Notes: generated by a model from the letters alone, not told the origin. A stretch of 64,000 nt of DNA from Candidatus Desulfovibrio intestinavium (GCA_019118345.1 DWZD01000040.1:1-64000); one strand, 5' to 3'; positions 6,766 to 16,341 are shown, counted from the first letter of the stretch. Numbers and translations are program-made.

Positions 6766-8474
6766 ATTCACTGTATTTGCTGCTGGGCGGCTTTGCCCTG
6801 CTGGCGGCAGGCTATTTCATCTATGGCCGCTGGCTGGAAAAGGTGTGGGGCATTGACCCTTCCCGGCGTACCCCCGCTCATGAACTGCGCGACGGCATCG
6901 ATTATGTGCCGTCCAAGGCCCCTGTGGTGCTCGGGCATCACTTTTCCTCCATTGCCGGGGCCGGCCCCATCAACGGCCCCATTCAGGCGGCTGTTTTTGG
7001 CTGGCTGCCGTGCTTTCTCTGGATCGTCATCGGCGGCATCTTTTTCGGGGCGGTGCATGATTTCGGGGCGCTTTTCGCCTCGCTGCGCAACAAGGGCCGC
7101 TCCATCGGCGAGGTCATTGCCGGCAGCATCGGCCTGCGCGCCAAACGCCTGTTCATCATCTTTTCCTTCCTGACCCTGATTCTTGTCGTGGGGGCCTTTG
7201 CCTCCATCGTGGCAGGCACGTTCAACGGCTTTACCCAGGATGCCGCCGGGGGGCTTGTCCCCAATGCCGTCAACGGTTCCACGGCCACCATCTCCATGCT
7301 CTTCATGGTGCTGGCCGTCATCTTCGGCCTGCTGGTCTACCGCTGGGAAATGCCGCTGGGCCGGGCCACGGTGCTGGGTATTGCCGGGATCGTGGCGGCC
7401 ATCGTCATCGGCCTGCGCTGCCCGGTATTCCTGAGCTATAATCTGTGGATGATCCTGCTCGGTCTGTACATTCTGCTGGCCTCGGTGGCGCCGGTCTGGA
7501 TTCTGCTGCAACCCCGCGACTACCTCAGCTCCTTCCTGCTCTATGCCATGATGCTGGCGGCGGTGGTGGGCATCGTGGCGGCGCATCCGGTCATCGAACT
7601 GCCAGCCTTCACGGCCTTTGAAGTCAACGGGCAGTATCTCTTTCCCGTACTTTTCGTGACCGTGGCCTGCGGGGCCATTTCCGGCTTCCATTCGCTGGTG
7701 GCCTCGGGCACCACGGCCAAGCAGCTGGACAACGAACGCGACGCCCGGCTGGTGGGCTTCGGTTCCATGCTCATCGAAAGCGCGCTGGGCATCGCCTCGC
7801 TCATTGCCGTGGGCTACATCTTCACCCAGAACGGCAACAGCTTCACCGCGCAGACCCCGACCCAGGTGCTGGCCGACGGACTCTCGCAAATGCTGGCCTG
7901 CGTGGGGCTGGACAGCGCCGAGGCCCGCCGTACCACCTACGGCCTGATCATTCTTGCCGTGTCCACCTTCTGCCTGACCTCGCTGGACACGGCCACCCGT
8001 CTGGGCCGCTACATGTTTCAGGAACTTTGGCTCGCGCCCGGTCAGAGCGTGGAGGATACGCGGGGCTGGCGCGCCGTGCTGACCAACAAGTATGTGGCGA
8101 CCATCATAACCGTGGCACTGGGCATGAGCCTCGGTTTTGGCGGCTATGCCAAGATCTGGCCCCTCTTCGGGGCGGCCAATCAGCTGCTGGCCGCACTGGC
8201 CCTGCTGGCCGTGGCCTGCTGGCTGCAGAACCTGGCTCGCCGCAACAGCATGTTTCTCCTGCCCATGTTCTTCATGCTGCTGGTGACCCTGTCCTCGCTG
8301 CTGCTGACCATCCGGGATCAGGGTTCGCGTCTGCTGGCCGGAACCGGCGATGTGGTGGCAGGTATGCAAATCGCCATTGCTGCGCTTTTGCTGCTCCTGT
8401 CGCTGGTGCTGGTCAAGGAGGGCAGGCAGGCCCTGCGTCGCAGCAGACGGCCCGAAGGGCAGGAGGCCGGCTAG
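6762..8474 (+). CDS. cstA: CstA/BtsT-family pyruvate or peptide carrier
   Basis: Protein of 570 aa with about 15-16 hydrophobic segments, an inner-membrane carrier of the carbon-starvation CstA family. Typical family stretches are present: the N-terminal YVPSKAPVVLGHHFSSIAG, then GPIQAAVFGWLP, a central GAISGFHSLVASGTTAKQL, and GAANQLLAALAL near the end. CstA and BtsT members move pyruvate or peptides, probably with protons; which substrate applies here cannot be read from sequence. It is shorter than enterobacterial CstA (about 700 aa), as in many anaerobes. ATG 6762 overlaps the stop of the upstream gene (ATGA). A large hairpin lies about 70 nt downstream. Confidence 0.9.
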   Translation: MNSLYLLLGGFALLAAGYFIYGRWLEKVWGIDPSRRTPAHELRDGIDYVPSKAPVVLGHHFSSIAGAGPINGPIQAAVFGWLPCFLWIVIGGIFFGAVHDFGALFASLRNKGRSIGEVIAGSIGLRAKRLFIIFSFLTLILVVGAFASIVAGTFNGFTQDAAGGLVPNAVNGSTATISMLFMVLAVIFGLLVYRWEMPLGRATVLGIAGIVAAIVIGLRCPVFLSYNLWMILLGLYILLASVAPVWILLQPRDYLSSFLLYAMMLAAVVGIVAAHPVIELPAFTAFEVNGQYLFPVLFVTVACGAISGFHSLVASGTTAKQLDNERDARLVGFGSMLIESALGIASLIAVGYIFTQNGNSFTAQTPTQVLADGLSQMLACVGLDSAEARRTTYGLIILAVSTFCLTSLDTATRLGRYMFQELWLAPGQSVEDTRGWRAVLTNKYVATIITVALGMSLGFGGYAKIWPLFGAANQLLAALALLAVACWLQNLARRNSMFLLPMFFMLLVTLSSLLLTIRDQGSRLLAGTGDVVAGMQIAIAALLLLLSLVLVKEGRQALRRSRRPEGQEAG

Positions 8475-8544
8475 GTCGCGACGCCTGCGCTGTTCGTTTC
8501 AGGTTTCACGGCTGTGCGGCCAAAGCCGAAACAGTGCCAAAACA

Positions 8545-8586
8545 CGTCAGGCGGCCTGCTTCCCCGGTGAAGCAGGCCGCCTGACG
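8545..8586 (+). terminator. Long perfect hairpin between convergent genes
   Basis: CGTCAGGCGGCCTGCTTC (8545-8562) pairs perfectly with 8569-8586 through a 6-nt loop. There is no T run, so it is not a classical intrinsic terminator, but its place between cstA and the oppositely oriented zinc-ribbon gene suggests a bidirectional end or mRNA-stabilising stem. Confidence 0.5.
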
Positions 8587-8615
8587 GCGTTCATGATGCA
8601 CATGGCGCTGCGCGG

Positions 8616-8858
8616 CTAGAGAAAATCCGGGTCAACGGCGGCGAGGCCGCCTCCGGTCATGATGCGCATGAAATGCAGGTAGTGCTCCTCCACCGGGATG
8701 ATGGGAAAGCGCAGGCCGCAGGATTCGCAGGGAACGAGCTTGGCCTCCACGGGACTGCCCACGGCGGCATGCCAGCCGCATTGCGGGCAGGTGTAGAAAA
8801 AGACCAGCTCCATGCCCACCGGGGCCACGGGCTGCAGGGGGCGCTGCGGCGCGCTCAT
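8616..8858 (-). CDS. Small zinc-ribbon protein
   Basis: Protein of 80 aa with two Cys pairs, CPQC near residue 24 and CESC near 44, spaced as in zinc ribbons, and a C-terminal helix (HYLHFMRIM). It probably binds one zinc and may interact with nucleic acid or protein. Its start overlaps the gpmI stop by 4 nt (ATGA), making it the last gene of the rsfS-gpmI unit. Specific function unknown. Confidence 0.75.
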   Translation of the reverse strand: MSAPQRPLQPVAPVGMELVFFYTCPQCGWHAAVGSPVEAKLVPCESCGLRFPIIPVEEHYLHFMRIMTGGGLAAVDPDFL

Positions 8859-10408
8859 GGCCGTGCCCCCGTGCCTGAGGAAACCAGCGGGATGCCGGTC
8901 ATTTCCGGGGGAATCTCCATGTCCCAGAGGCGCAGCAGGGTAGGGGCCACATCGGCCAGCTTGCCGTCGGCAAGGGCGAGGGGCGTTCCGTTATCCGGCT
9001 CCAGCAGGATGCAGGGCACGGGATTGGTGGTGTGGGCCGTGTGGGGCGTGCCGTCAGGGGAAACCATCACCTCGCAGTTGCCGTGATCGGCCATGAGCAG
9101 CATGCGGCCCTGACGGGCGCGCACGGCATCGGCCATGCGGCCCACGCATTCATCCACCACGGCGCAGGCCTGCACGGCGGCATCCCGCTTGCCGGTATGG
9201 CCCACCATGTCGCCGTTGGCCAGATTGCAGACCACCAGATCATATTGGCCGCTGTTCCAGGCTTCCACAAACTTGTCCGTCACCTCGCGGGCGCTCATGG
9301 CCGGCTTGAGGTCATAGGTGGCCACATCGCGCGGCGATTCCACAAGGATGCGATCTTCCCCGGCAAAGGGTTCTTCACGTCCGCCGTTGAAAAAGTAGGT
9401 CACATGGGCGTATTTTTCGGTTTCGGCCAGACGCAGCTGCCGCAGGCCCGCCAGCGAGACGATCTCCCCGAGGCCCATACGCACCGTTTCCTTGGGAAAG
9501 GCCACGGGGAAGGTAAAATCGGCCTCATAGGGCGTCATGGACGCGAGACCGCAGAGGCGGGGACGCTGCCCGCGATCAAAACCGTCGAAATCGTCCATGC
9601 TGAAGGCCCGGGCCAGCTCGCGCATGCGATCCGCGCGGAAATTGAAGAAAAAGAGACCGTCCCCGTCGCTCACACGGGCCTGATCGCAACCCGCCACGGC
9701 CACCGGTTTGATGAATTCATCGGTGACTCCGGCGGCGTAGGAGGCTTCCACGGCGGCCTCGGCAGCGGGCGCGCTCGCGCCCTGCCCGTGAACGAGCAGA
9801 TTCCAGGCTTCGGCCACCCGTTCCCAACGCTTGTCGCGATCCATGGCATAGAAACGCCCGGTCAGGGTGGCAATGCGCACGTCGGGCAGATCGCGGATGG
9901 CGTCCTCGAGCTGCCGCACATAGGTAATCCCGCTTTGCGGCGGCGTGTCGCGCCCGTCCATGAAGCAGTGGATGCGTGCGCCGACGCCCGCCGCTGCCGC
10001 CATGCGGCAGAGGGCCTCAAGATGGCTGATGTGGCTGTGCACGCCGCCATCGGAGAGCAGGCCCGCCAGATGCAGCACGCCGCCCGAGGCGCGCACCTTG
10101 CCCAGCAGGTCGAGGAGCACGGGATTTTTCTGGAAGGAACCGTCCTCGAGGGCCACATCGATGCGTGTCATGTCCTGATAGACGATGCGGCCCGCGCCGA
10201 TATTGAGATGCCCCACCTCAGAATTGCCCATATAGCCGGCTGGCAGGCCCACATCGCGCCCGGAGGCGATGAGCCGGCTGTGCGGACAGGCGGCGGTCAG
10301 GGCATCCAGCCGGGGCGTCGCGGCGGCGGCGGGCGCATTGTTCGGCCCGTCAGGGGCGATGCCCCAGCCGTCCAGAATGAGAAGAAGGGTGGGAGTGGGA
10401 CGCTTCAT
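8855..10408 (-). CDS. gpmI: 2,3-bisphosphoglycerate-independent phosphoglycerate mutase
   Basis: Protein of 517 aa, normal for the family. It interconverts 3- and 2-phosphoglycerate in glycolysis/gluconeogenesis using two Mn ions. Seen: the N-terminal metal motif LILDGWG, the phosphorylated-Ser motif GNSEVGHLNIGAGR with Ser63, HCFMDGRDTPP, FNFRADRMREL, and the C-terminal metal motifs NLANGDMVGHTG and ADHGNCE. The open frame runs far upstream, but the true start is ATG 10408 (MKRPTP), which overlaps the rsfS stop by 4 nt. The coupled order rsfS-gpmI-zinc ribbon indicates one transcript. Confidence 0.97.
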   Translation of the reverse strand: MKRPTPTLLLILDGWGIAPDGPNNAPAAAATPRLDALTAACPHSRLIASGRDVGLPAGYMGNSEVGHLNIGAGRIVYQDMTRIDVALEDGSFQKNPVLLDLLGKVRASGGVLHLAGLLSDGGVHSHISHLEALCRMAAAAGVGARIHCFMDGRDTPPQSGITYVRQLEDAIRDLPDVRIATLTGRFYAMDRDKRWERVAEAWNLLVHGQGASAPAAEAAVEASYAAGVTDEFIKPVAVAGCDQARVSDGDGLFFFNFRADRMRELARAFSMDDFDGFDRGQRPRLCGLASMTPYEADFTFPVAFPKETVRMGLGEIVSLAGLRQLRLAETEKYAHVTYFFNGGREEPFAGEDRILVESPRDVATYDLKPAMSAREVTDKFVEAWNSGQYDLVVCNLANGDMVGHTGKRDAAVQACAVVDECVGRMADAVRARQGRMLLMADHGNCEVMVSPDGTPHTAHTTNPVPCILLEPDNGTPLALADGKLADVAPTLLRLWDMEIPPEMTGIPLVSSGTGARP

Positions 10409-10800
10409 GCATTGTCTCCGCGACCGAGGAGCGCCGCCGTACCTTCGCCCCAGAGGGCTTCCAGCTTGTAGAGTTCGCGGACGCTTTCCTGAAAGATATT
10501 GATGACGATATCGTTGCAGTCCACCAGAATCCACTGCCCGGCCGTATAGCCTTCCATGCGCAGGTACTCGAAATTCTGCTCGCCGCAGAGGGCGGAAATG
10601 CCGTCGGCAAGGCTCTGGGCATGACGCACCGATGTGGCCGAGGCAATGAGCAGGGCGTCGGTAAAGGCACCCTGACCGGCGAGATCGATGCTCTCGACCT
10701 TGAGGGCCTTGTGTTCTTCCAGCCAGGTTTTCAGGATGGCCAGTTTTTCCGCAGTGGGCAGCAACGAATATTTTTTGGGAGTCGTGTTTTGCATGACCAT
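10405..10800 (-). CDS. rsfS: Ribosomal silencing factor RsfS
   Basis: Protein of about 131 aa (MVMQNTTPKK start; MQNTT at 10794 is equally possible). RsfS binds ribosomal protein uL14 on the 50S subunit and blocks subunit joining when nutrients are scarce. Family landmarks: AFTDALLIASATSVRHAQSLAD and the GQWILVDCNDIVINIFQ block, preceded by YLRMEGYTAG. No good Shine-Dalgarno is visible, so the exact start is uncertain. It ends in a 4-nt overlap with gpmI. Confidence 0.93.
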   Translation of the reverse strand: MVMQNTTPKKYSLLPTAEKLAILKTWLEEHKALKVESIDLAGQGAFTDALLIASATSVRHAQSLADGISALCGEQNFEYLRMEGYTAGQWILVDCNDIVINIFQESVRELYKLEALWGEGTAALLGRGDNA

Positions 10801-10975
10801 GCACATACCGCAAAGCGCGCACAAGGGCAATCCCGGCGGGGCGGCGAGCGCGCGTTCGTCGCACGGACGCGCCCGTGCCGCGCCGCGGGATGGATTGCGC
10901 CGGGGAAATCCTTGACCGCTCGCCGCTTTTGGGGCATGCCAAGAGAGGTACCATTTTTTCCCAAGGAGAAGTGCC

Positions 10976-12280
10976 GTGCTGTTCAATATCCGTCAGGAAA
11001 CCCTGCCCCGTGAAGACCTCGAGGCCCTGCAGCTGCGCCGCCTGCAGGATCTCTGCGCCCGCGTGTATGCCAATGTGCCCTTTTACCGCAAACGCTTTGA
11101 AGAAAGCGGCATCACGCCCGCCGACATCAAGTCCCTCGACAATCTGAAGCTCCTGCCTTTCACGGAAAAGCAGGATTTGCGCAACTACTATCCCTTCGGC
11201 CTCTTTGCCGTGCCGCGCGACAATATCGTGCGCCTGCACGCCTCCAGCGGCACCACGGGCAAGGCCGTGGTGGTGGGCTATACCCAGCGCGATCTGGAGA
11301 CCTGGGCCGAAGTGGCGGCCCGCAGCCTGGCCGCCGCCGGGGTCAACCATACGGACACCGTGCATGTGGCCTACGGCTACGGCCTGTTCACCGGCGGCCT
11401 CGGCGCGCACGGCGGCGCGGAACATCTGGGGGCCACGGTGGTGCCCGCCTCCGGCGGCTCCACCCGGCGGCAGGCCTATCTGCTGCGCGACTTCGGGGCC
11501 ACGGCCCTGTGCTGTACGCCGTCCTATGCCCTGCACCTCTGGGAAGCCGGACAGGAAGCGGGCATCGACTTCCGTGACCTGCCGCTGCGCACCGGCGTGT
11601 TCGGCGCCGAACCCTGGACCGAGGAGATGCGGCAGGACATCGAGCAGAAAATGGGCATCAACGCCATGAACATCTACGGCCTGTCGGAAGTCATGGGGCC
11701 GGGGGTGGCCATGGAGTGCCTGGACGCCAAGTGCGGCATGCACCTCTGGGAAGACCATTTCCTGCCGGAAATCATCGACCCCGTCACCGGCGAGGTGCTG
11801 CCCGCCGGAGAAACGGGCGAACTGGTCATCACCACCCTGACCAAGGAGGGCATTCCCCTCATCCGCTACCGCACGCGCGACATCACCAGTCTGGACTATA
11901 CCCCCTGTCGCTGCGGGCGCACCCATGTGCGGCTCACCCGCATCAAGGGCCGTTCCGACGACATGCTCATCATCCGCGGGGTCAACGTCTTCCCGCAGCA
12001 GATCGAGAGCATCCTCATGGAAAGCGAAGGGCTTACCCCCAATTATCAGCTGGTGGTGGATCGCGTCCACAATCTGGATACCCTGGAAATTCAGGTGGAA
12101 GTGGATGAAGCCCTCTTTGCTGACGAAATCCGCAAGCTGCAGAGCCTGGAAGGCCGCATTCAGAAGACCATCAAGGAGTTCCTCGGCGTGAGCACCAAGG
12201 TGCGCCTCATGGAACCGCACTCTCTGGAGCGCTCCGAGGGCAAGGCCAAGCGCATCATCGACAAGCGCCTGGAGAAGTAG
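10976..12280 (+). CDS. paaK: Phenylacetate-CoA ligase
   Basis: Protein of 434 aa of the adenylate-forming enzyme superfamily. It would activate phenylacetate or a related aryl acid with ATP and CoA. The ATP-binding loop [13 protein letters not shown] is at residues 88-100, [12 protein letters not shown] is the mid-domain motif, RYRTRDIT is near 300, and the C-terminal hinge carries [21 protein letters not shown]. The GTG start at 10976 lies 8 nt after AAGGAG; an ATG-based start is not available nearby. In amino-acid-degrading anaerobes such ligases often follow 2-oxoacid oxidation of aromatic amino acids. The gene stands alone and divergent from rsfS. Confidence 0.93.
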   Translation: MLFNIRQETLPREDLEALQLRRLQDLCARVYANVPFYRKRFEESGITPADIKSLDNLKLLPFTEKQDLRNYYPFGLFAVPRDNIVRLHASSGTTGKAVVVGYTQRDLETWAEVAARSLAAAGVNHTDTVHVAYGYGLFTGGLGAHGGAEHLGATVVPASGGSTRRQAYLLRDFGATALCCTPSYALHLWEAGQEAGIDFRDLPLRTGVFGAEPWTEEMRQDIEQKMGINAMNIYGLSEVMGPGVAMECLDAKCGMHLWEDHFLPEIIDPVTGEVLPAGETGELVITTLTKEGIPLIRYRTRDITSLDYTPCRCGRTHVRLTRIKGRSDDMLIIRGVNVFPQQIESILMESEGLTPNYQLVVDRVHNLDTLEIQVEVDEALFADEIRKLQSLEGRIQKTIKEFLGVSTKVRLMEPHSLERSEGKAKRIIDKRLEK

Positions 12281-12325
12281 GCGAGGCCCCCAAAAATTTG
12301 TCGAAAAAAAAGCCGCAATTCTTTG

Positions 12326-12354
12326 TTGACAAGAAAAAGGGGAGAGCGTAAGGT
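12326..12354 (+). promoter_or_regulatory. Promoter of the five-tRNA cluster
   Basis: TTGACA (12326-12331) and TAAGGT (12349-12354) are 17 nt apart, ending 13 nt before the first tRNA. Confidence 0.6.
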
Positions 12355-12367
12355 TCCTTTTCGTTGA

Positions 12368-12443
<76 letters not shown>

Positions 12444-12449
12444 CACCGA

Positions 12450-12524
12450 GGCGGCATAGCCAAGCGGTAAGGCAGAGGTCTGCAAAACCTCCATGCTCCA
12501 GTTCAAATCTGGATGCCGCCTCCA
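12450..12524 (+). tRNA. tRNA-Cys (GCA)
   Basis: Acceptor GGCGGCA pairs with TGCCGCC; anticodon loop reads CTGCAAA with GCA; T-arm AGTTCAAATCT; encoded TCCA at the 3' end. Confidence 0.96.
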
Positions 12525-12553
12525 AAAAATTCATCGTCGGACGGTTTCCTGCT

Positions 12554-12628
<75 letters not shown>

Positions 12629-12648
12629 GAAGCTCTGTCCCTTTGCCG

Positions 12649-12723
12649 GCGGGAATAACTCAACGGTAGAGTGTCAGCTTCCCAAGCTGAAGGTTGCGGG
12701 TTCAAATCCCGTTTCCCGCTCCA
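12649..12723 (+). tRNA. tRNA-Gly (CCC)
   Basis: Acceptor GCGGGAA pairs with TTCCCGC; anticodon stem TCAGC/GCTGA encloses TTCCCAA, giving CCC; encoded CCA at 12721-12723. Confidence 0.95.
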
Positions 12724-12776
12724 GATGTTACCGGAAACCGTTTCGTTTTCCTCTCATAGCGGCCTCGCCGCCCCCG

Positions 12777-12852
<76 letters not shown>

Positions 12853-12860
12853 GCGTATTT

Positions 12861-12888
12861 GCCCTTGCTCCCGCAAGGGCTTTTTTTT
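12861..12888 (+). terminator. Intrinsic terminator of the tRNA cluster
   Basis: GCCCTTGC (12861-12868) and GCAAGGGC (12873-12880) form a perfect 8-bp stem with a 4-nt loop, followed by eight T (12881-12888). Confidence 0.93.
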
Positions 12889-13060
12889 CGCCCTGTCTGC
12901 GCTGCCCGCACGCCTGCATCCGGCTTGCCAAAAGCCCGCATCATGGGCACACTTGCCGCCGGAATGCTTGTTGCCGCCCACAGGCCCCGGCGCGCCCGCC
13001 ATGCGCACGGCGACCGAAACGACGGAAACGCCCTGTCATCATCATGCCGGGAGGCTTGTC

Positions 13061-14479
13061 ATGTACGATGTCGCATCGCCGCATGCGGAAGAATTTATCG
13101 ATCACGCGGAAGTCATGGCCACGCTGGACCATGCGCGGGCACATGCCCGGGACGCGGCCCTGCTGGACGAGATTCTGGCCCGCGCCGCCCTGCGCAAGGG
13201 CCTGACCCATCGTGAGGCCTCGGTGCTGCTGGCCTGCGAGCTGCCGGAAAAAACAGCGGAACTCTACCGTCTGGCCCATCAGATCAAGCTGGACTTCTAC
13301 GGCAACCGCATTGTCATGTTCGCGCCGCTCTATCTGTCCAACTACTGCGTCAACAGCTGCGTCTATTGCCCCTATCATGCCAAAAACCGGCATATTGCCC
13401 GCAAGAAGCTCACACAGGCGGAATTGAGACGCGAAGTCATCGCCCTGCAGGACATGGGCCACAAGCGGCTGGCCCTGGAAGCGGGCGAGCACCCGACGCA
13501 GAACCCCATCGAATACATCCTCGAGTGCATTGACACCATTTACGGCATCCGCCACAAGAACGGGGCCATCCGACGCGTCAACGTCAACATCGCTGCCACC
13601 ACGGTGGAGGAATACCGCCTTCTGCGTCAGGCGGGCATCGGCACCTACATTCTTTTTCAGGAAACCTACCACAAGGAAAGCTACGAAAAACTGCATCCCG
13701 CCGGCCCCAAGCACGATTACGCCTGGCACACCGAGGCTATGGATCGCGCCATGCGGGGCGGCATTGACGACGTGGGTCTGGGGGTGCTCTTCGGACTGGA
13801 GAGCTATTCTTATGAATTCGCGGCCCTGCTCATGCATGCTGAGCATCTGGAAGCCGCGTTCGGCGTGGGCCCGCACACCATCAGCGTGCCGCGCATCAAG
13901 CGGGCCGACGACATTGATCCTGCCGCCTTCGCCAACGGCATCGACGACGAAACCTTTGCCCGGATCTGCGCCTGCATCCGTGTGGCCGTGCCCTATACGG
14001 GCATGATCATCTCCACCCGCGAAAGTCAGGCCGTGCGGGAACGGGTGCTGCCGCTGGGCGTGTCGCAGATCAGCGGCGCATCCCGCACCAGCGTGGGCGG
14101 CTATGACCGGCCGGAAGATCCCGAGGAGAATTCCGCCCAATTTGATGTCAGCGACCGGCGCAGCCTCGATGAGGTGGTGGCCTGGCTCATGGAACAGGGG
14201 CACATTCCCAGCTTCTGTACGGCCTGTTATCGCGAAGGACGCACGGGGGATCGCTTCATGGCCCTCTGCAAAAGCCGTCAGATACTGAATTGCTGTCATC
14301 CCAATGCCCTGCTGACCCTGGCCGAATATCTGGAGGACTACGCCGCCCCCGGTACGCGGGAGTTGGGACGTAGGCTCATCGAACGGGAGCTGACCCGCAT
14401 CCCGGGCAACAAGGTGCGGGAACGGGCCAGAGCCTACCTTGAGGGCATTGCGCGGGGAGAGCGCGATTTTCGCTTCTGA
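13061..14479 (+). CDS. hydG: [FeFe]-hydrogenase maturase HydG
   Basis: Protein of 472 aa, a radical SAM tyrosine lyase. HydG cleaves tyrosine to p-cresol plus CO and cyanide bound to iron, supplying the ligands of the H-cluster. The radical SAM motif is CVNSCVYC (CX3CX2C). The C-terminal second-cluster motif CTAC followed by Cys after 22 residues is present, which separates HydG from the related thiamine enzyme ThiH. GSGEP-type and later family blocks (YHKESYEKLHP, SRTSVGGY, CCHPNALLTL) are also seen. ATG 13061 follows GGGAGG. No hydE, hydF or hydrogenase gene is in the window. Confidence 0.92.
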   Translation: MYDVASPHAEEFIDHAEVMATLDHARAHARDAALLDEILARAALRKGLTHREASVLLACELPEKTAELYRLAHQIKLDFYGNRIVMFAPLYLSNYCVNSCVYCPYHAKNRHIARKKLTQAELRREVIALQDMGHKRLALEAGEHPTQNPIEYILECIDTIYGIRHKNGAIRRVNVNIAATTVEEYRLLRQAGIGTYILFQETYHKESYEKLHPAGPKHDYAWHTEAMDRAMRGGIDDVGLGVLFGLESYSYEFAALLMHAEHLEAAFGVGPHTISVPRIKRADDIDPAAFANGIDDETFARICACIRVAVPYTGMIISTRESQAVRERVLPLGVSQISGASRTSVGGYDRPEDPEENSAQFDVSDRRSLDEVVAWLMEQGHIPSFCTACYREGRTGDRFMALCKSRQILNCCHPNALLTLAEYLEDYAAPGTRELGRRLIERELTRIPGNKVRERARAYLEGIARGERDFRF

Positions 14480-14604
14480 TCGCCCCCGCGTGGCGCCCGC
14501 GGAACAGATTGAGCGGATCAGGCAAGAAAATGAGGCAATCGGGTCTGGTCTTTTGTGCGCCCGCCGGGTAGAGGAAAGAAAAAACGCACCGGGAGGATGA
14601 TGCC

Positions 14605-15579
14605 ATGTTCGCACGCATATCGCGCCGTCATTTTCTCAAGGCCGGCAGCCTGACGCTGGGGGCCTGCATGGCGGGCGGGCTTGTCCCCGCCGCCGCCACG
14701 GCAGCCGAGGCCGCCTCAAACGGCAAGGCTCAGGTTTTTTTCACCCGCGACCTCAGCGCCGGGGGCCTGTGCCGCATTTATGAGCGCGTGGCCGCGCCCC
14801 TGCAGGGCAGGGTGGCCGTCAAGCTGCATACCGGCGAACCCGAGGGGCCGAACATCCTGCCCCGGGAATGGGTGAAGGCACTTCTGCCGCAGGTGCCGCA
14901 ATCCACCATCGTGGAATGCAACGTCCTTTACAGCAGTCCCCGCCAGACCACGGAAGGGCATCGGGAAACCCTGCGCGTCAACGGCTGGACTTTCTGCCCG
15001 GTGGACATCATGGATGCGGAAGGCGATGCCCGGCTGCCTGTCAGGGGCGGCAAGTGGATCAAGGAGCTGGCCGTGGGCAAGCACCTGCTCAACTATGATT
15101 CCATGTTGGTGCTGACCCATTTCAAGGGGCACGTCATGGGCGGTTTCGGCGGTTCGCTCAAGAATATCGCCATCGGCTGCGCCTCAGGCAAGGTGGGCAA
15201 GGAGCAGCTGCACCGCGACGGCTCGCAGCTCTGGGCGGGCGGCCCCCGCTTCATGGAACGTATGGTGGAGGGCGGCAAGGCCATCACGGATCATTTCGGC
15301 CCGCGCATGGTCTACATCAATGTGCTGCGCAATCTTTCCGTGGACTGCGACTGTGCCGGGACAAGCGCGGCCAAGCCCACGGCCCCGGACATCGGCATTC
15401 TGGCTTCCACGGATATTCTGGCCGTGGATCAGGCCTCGGTGGACATGGTCTACGCCCTGCCCGAAGCCCAGCGCCGCGATCTGGTGGAGCGCATTGAAAG
15501 CCGCAGCGGTCTGCGCCAGCTCGAATACATGCGCGAACTGGGCATGGGGCGCGCCGCATACGAACTCATCACCATCTAG
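14605..15579 (+). CDS. Tat-exported DUF362 protein
   Basis: Protein of 324 aa. The N-terminus has a twin-arginine signal (SRRHFLKAGSLTLGA) and an Ala-rich cleavage region near residues 30-37, so it is probably exported folded to the periplasm. The mature part matches the DUF362 family layout: VAVKLHTGEPEGPNILP, the central THFKGHVMGGFGGSLKNIAIGCAS and the late ILAVDQASVDMVY. Tat export suggests a cofactor, but no ferredoxin-type CX2CX2C cluster is present, unlike longer family members. Reaction unknown. GGGAGG precedes ATG 14605. A hairpin follows. Confidence 0.8.
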   Translation: MFARISRRHFLKAGSLTLGACMAGGLVPAAATAAEAASNGKAQVFFTRDLSAGGLCRIYERVAAPLQGRVAVKLHTGEPEGPNILPREWVKALLPQVPQSTIVECNVLYSSPRQTTEGHRETLRVNGWTFCPVDIMDAEGDARLPVRGGKWIKELAVGKHLLNYDSMLVLTHFKGHVMGGFGGSLKNIAIGCASGKVGKEQLHRDGSQLWAGGPRFMERMVEGGKAITDHFGPRMVYINVLRNLSVDCDCAGTSAAKPTAPDIGILASTDILAVDQASVDMVYALPEAQRRDLVERIESRSGLRQLEYMRELGMGRAAYELITI

Positions 15580-15585
15580 ATAGTC

Positions 15586-15612
15586 GGCCCCGGTTCGCGA
15601 GGAATCGGGGCC
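15586..15612 (+). terminator. Hairpin downstream of the DUF362 gene
   Basis: GGCCCCGGTTC (15586-15596) pairs with GAATCGGGGCC (15602-15612) with one G-T pair. No clear T run follows, so termination is probable but not certain. Confidence 0.5.
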
Positions 15613-15690
15613 ATTGCCTACGGCCCGCAGATCGAAAAGGGCGGCAGGCTGGGCGCTTGCCTTGCCTGCCGCTTCAGGCTAGGCTGAGTC

Positions 15691-16341
15691 ATGTCTGCCG
15701 CGTTATTCCGTCCGCCGTTGGGTCTGGCCGCACTCTGCCTCGTGCTGCTGAGTCTTGCCTTGAGCGGCTGCGCCACCACCTATGGCGTGGCCATCGACTC
15801 GCTGGCTGATGAGACGCCGGCCAGCGGCAGTTATTTTCTCATTCCCGATCCCTCGCTGGGCGTGGAAGCCGACGATCTGCTTTTTCAGGAAGTCTGTTCC
15901 CTCGTCCGTCCGGCCTTTGCCGCGCGCGGCATGACGCTGGCCGATTCCCCCGCACAGGCCGCCCACGAGGTACGCCTGTCCTACGGCATGGGCGAACCCA
16001 CCACCCATATCCGCACCTGGCGCTATCCTGATTATGAGACCTTCTACTGGTACGGCAGGGCCTTTTCCGTGCGCGTCATGCGCACCGAGGTCAGCGTGCA
16101 GACCATCTATCACGCCCGCCTGGCACTGGAAGCCCGCCAACGGCAAAAGGGGCAGCCGGGACGCCAGATCTGGCAGACCCGTATGCAGGTTTCCGGCCGC
16201 ATCGACGATTTCCGCAAGCTCATCAGCGTGGGCATTCCGGCCCTCGGGCAGGTGCTCGGCAGCCGCACCGAGGGCGTCTGCCACTTCGAGGTGAAGGAGG
16301 ACAGGGACGGGGCCTTGAGCGTCAGCCCCGCGGCGGAATAG
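15691..16341 (+). CDS. DUF4136-like lipoprotein
   Basis: Protein of 216 aa with a hydrophobic signal and a textbook lipobox LSGC (Cys27), so it is lipid-anchored in the envelope. The body resembles the DUF4136 lipoproteins: a YFLIPDPSLG start of the domain, a conserved central Tyr/Trp-rich segment (YPDYETFYWYGR), and a long beta-rich C-terminal half. No enzyme motif is visible. It stands alone between a hairpin and a convergent operon. Confidence 0.65.
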   Translation: MSAALFRPPLGLAALCLVLLSLALSGCATTYGVAIDSLADETPASGSYFLIPDPSLGVEADDLLFQEVCSLVRPAFAARGMTLADSPAQAAHEVRLSYGMGEPTTHIRTWRYPDYETFYWYGRAFSVRVMRTEVSVQTIYHARLALEARQRQKGQPGRQIWQTRMQVSGRIDDFRKLISVGIPALGQVLGSRTEGVCHFEVKEDRDGALSVSPAAE

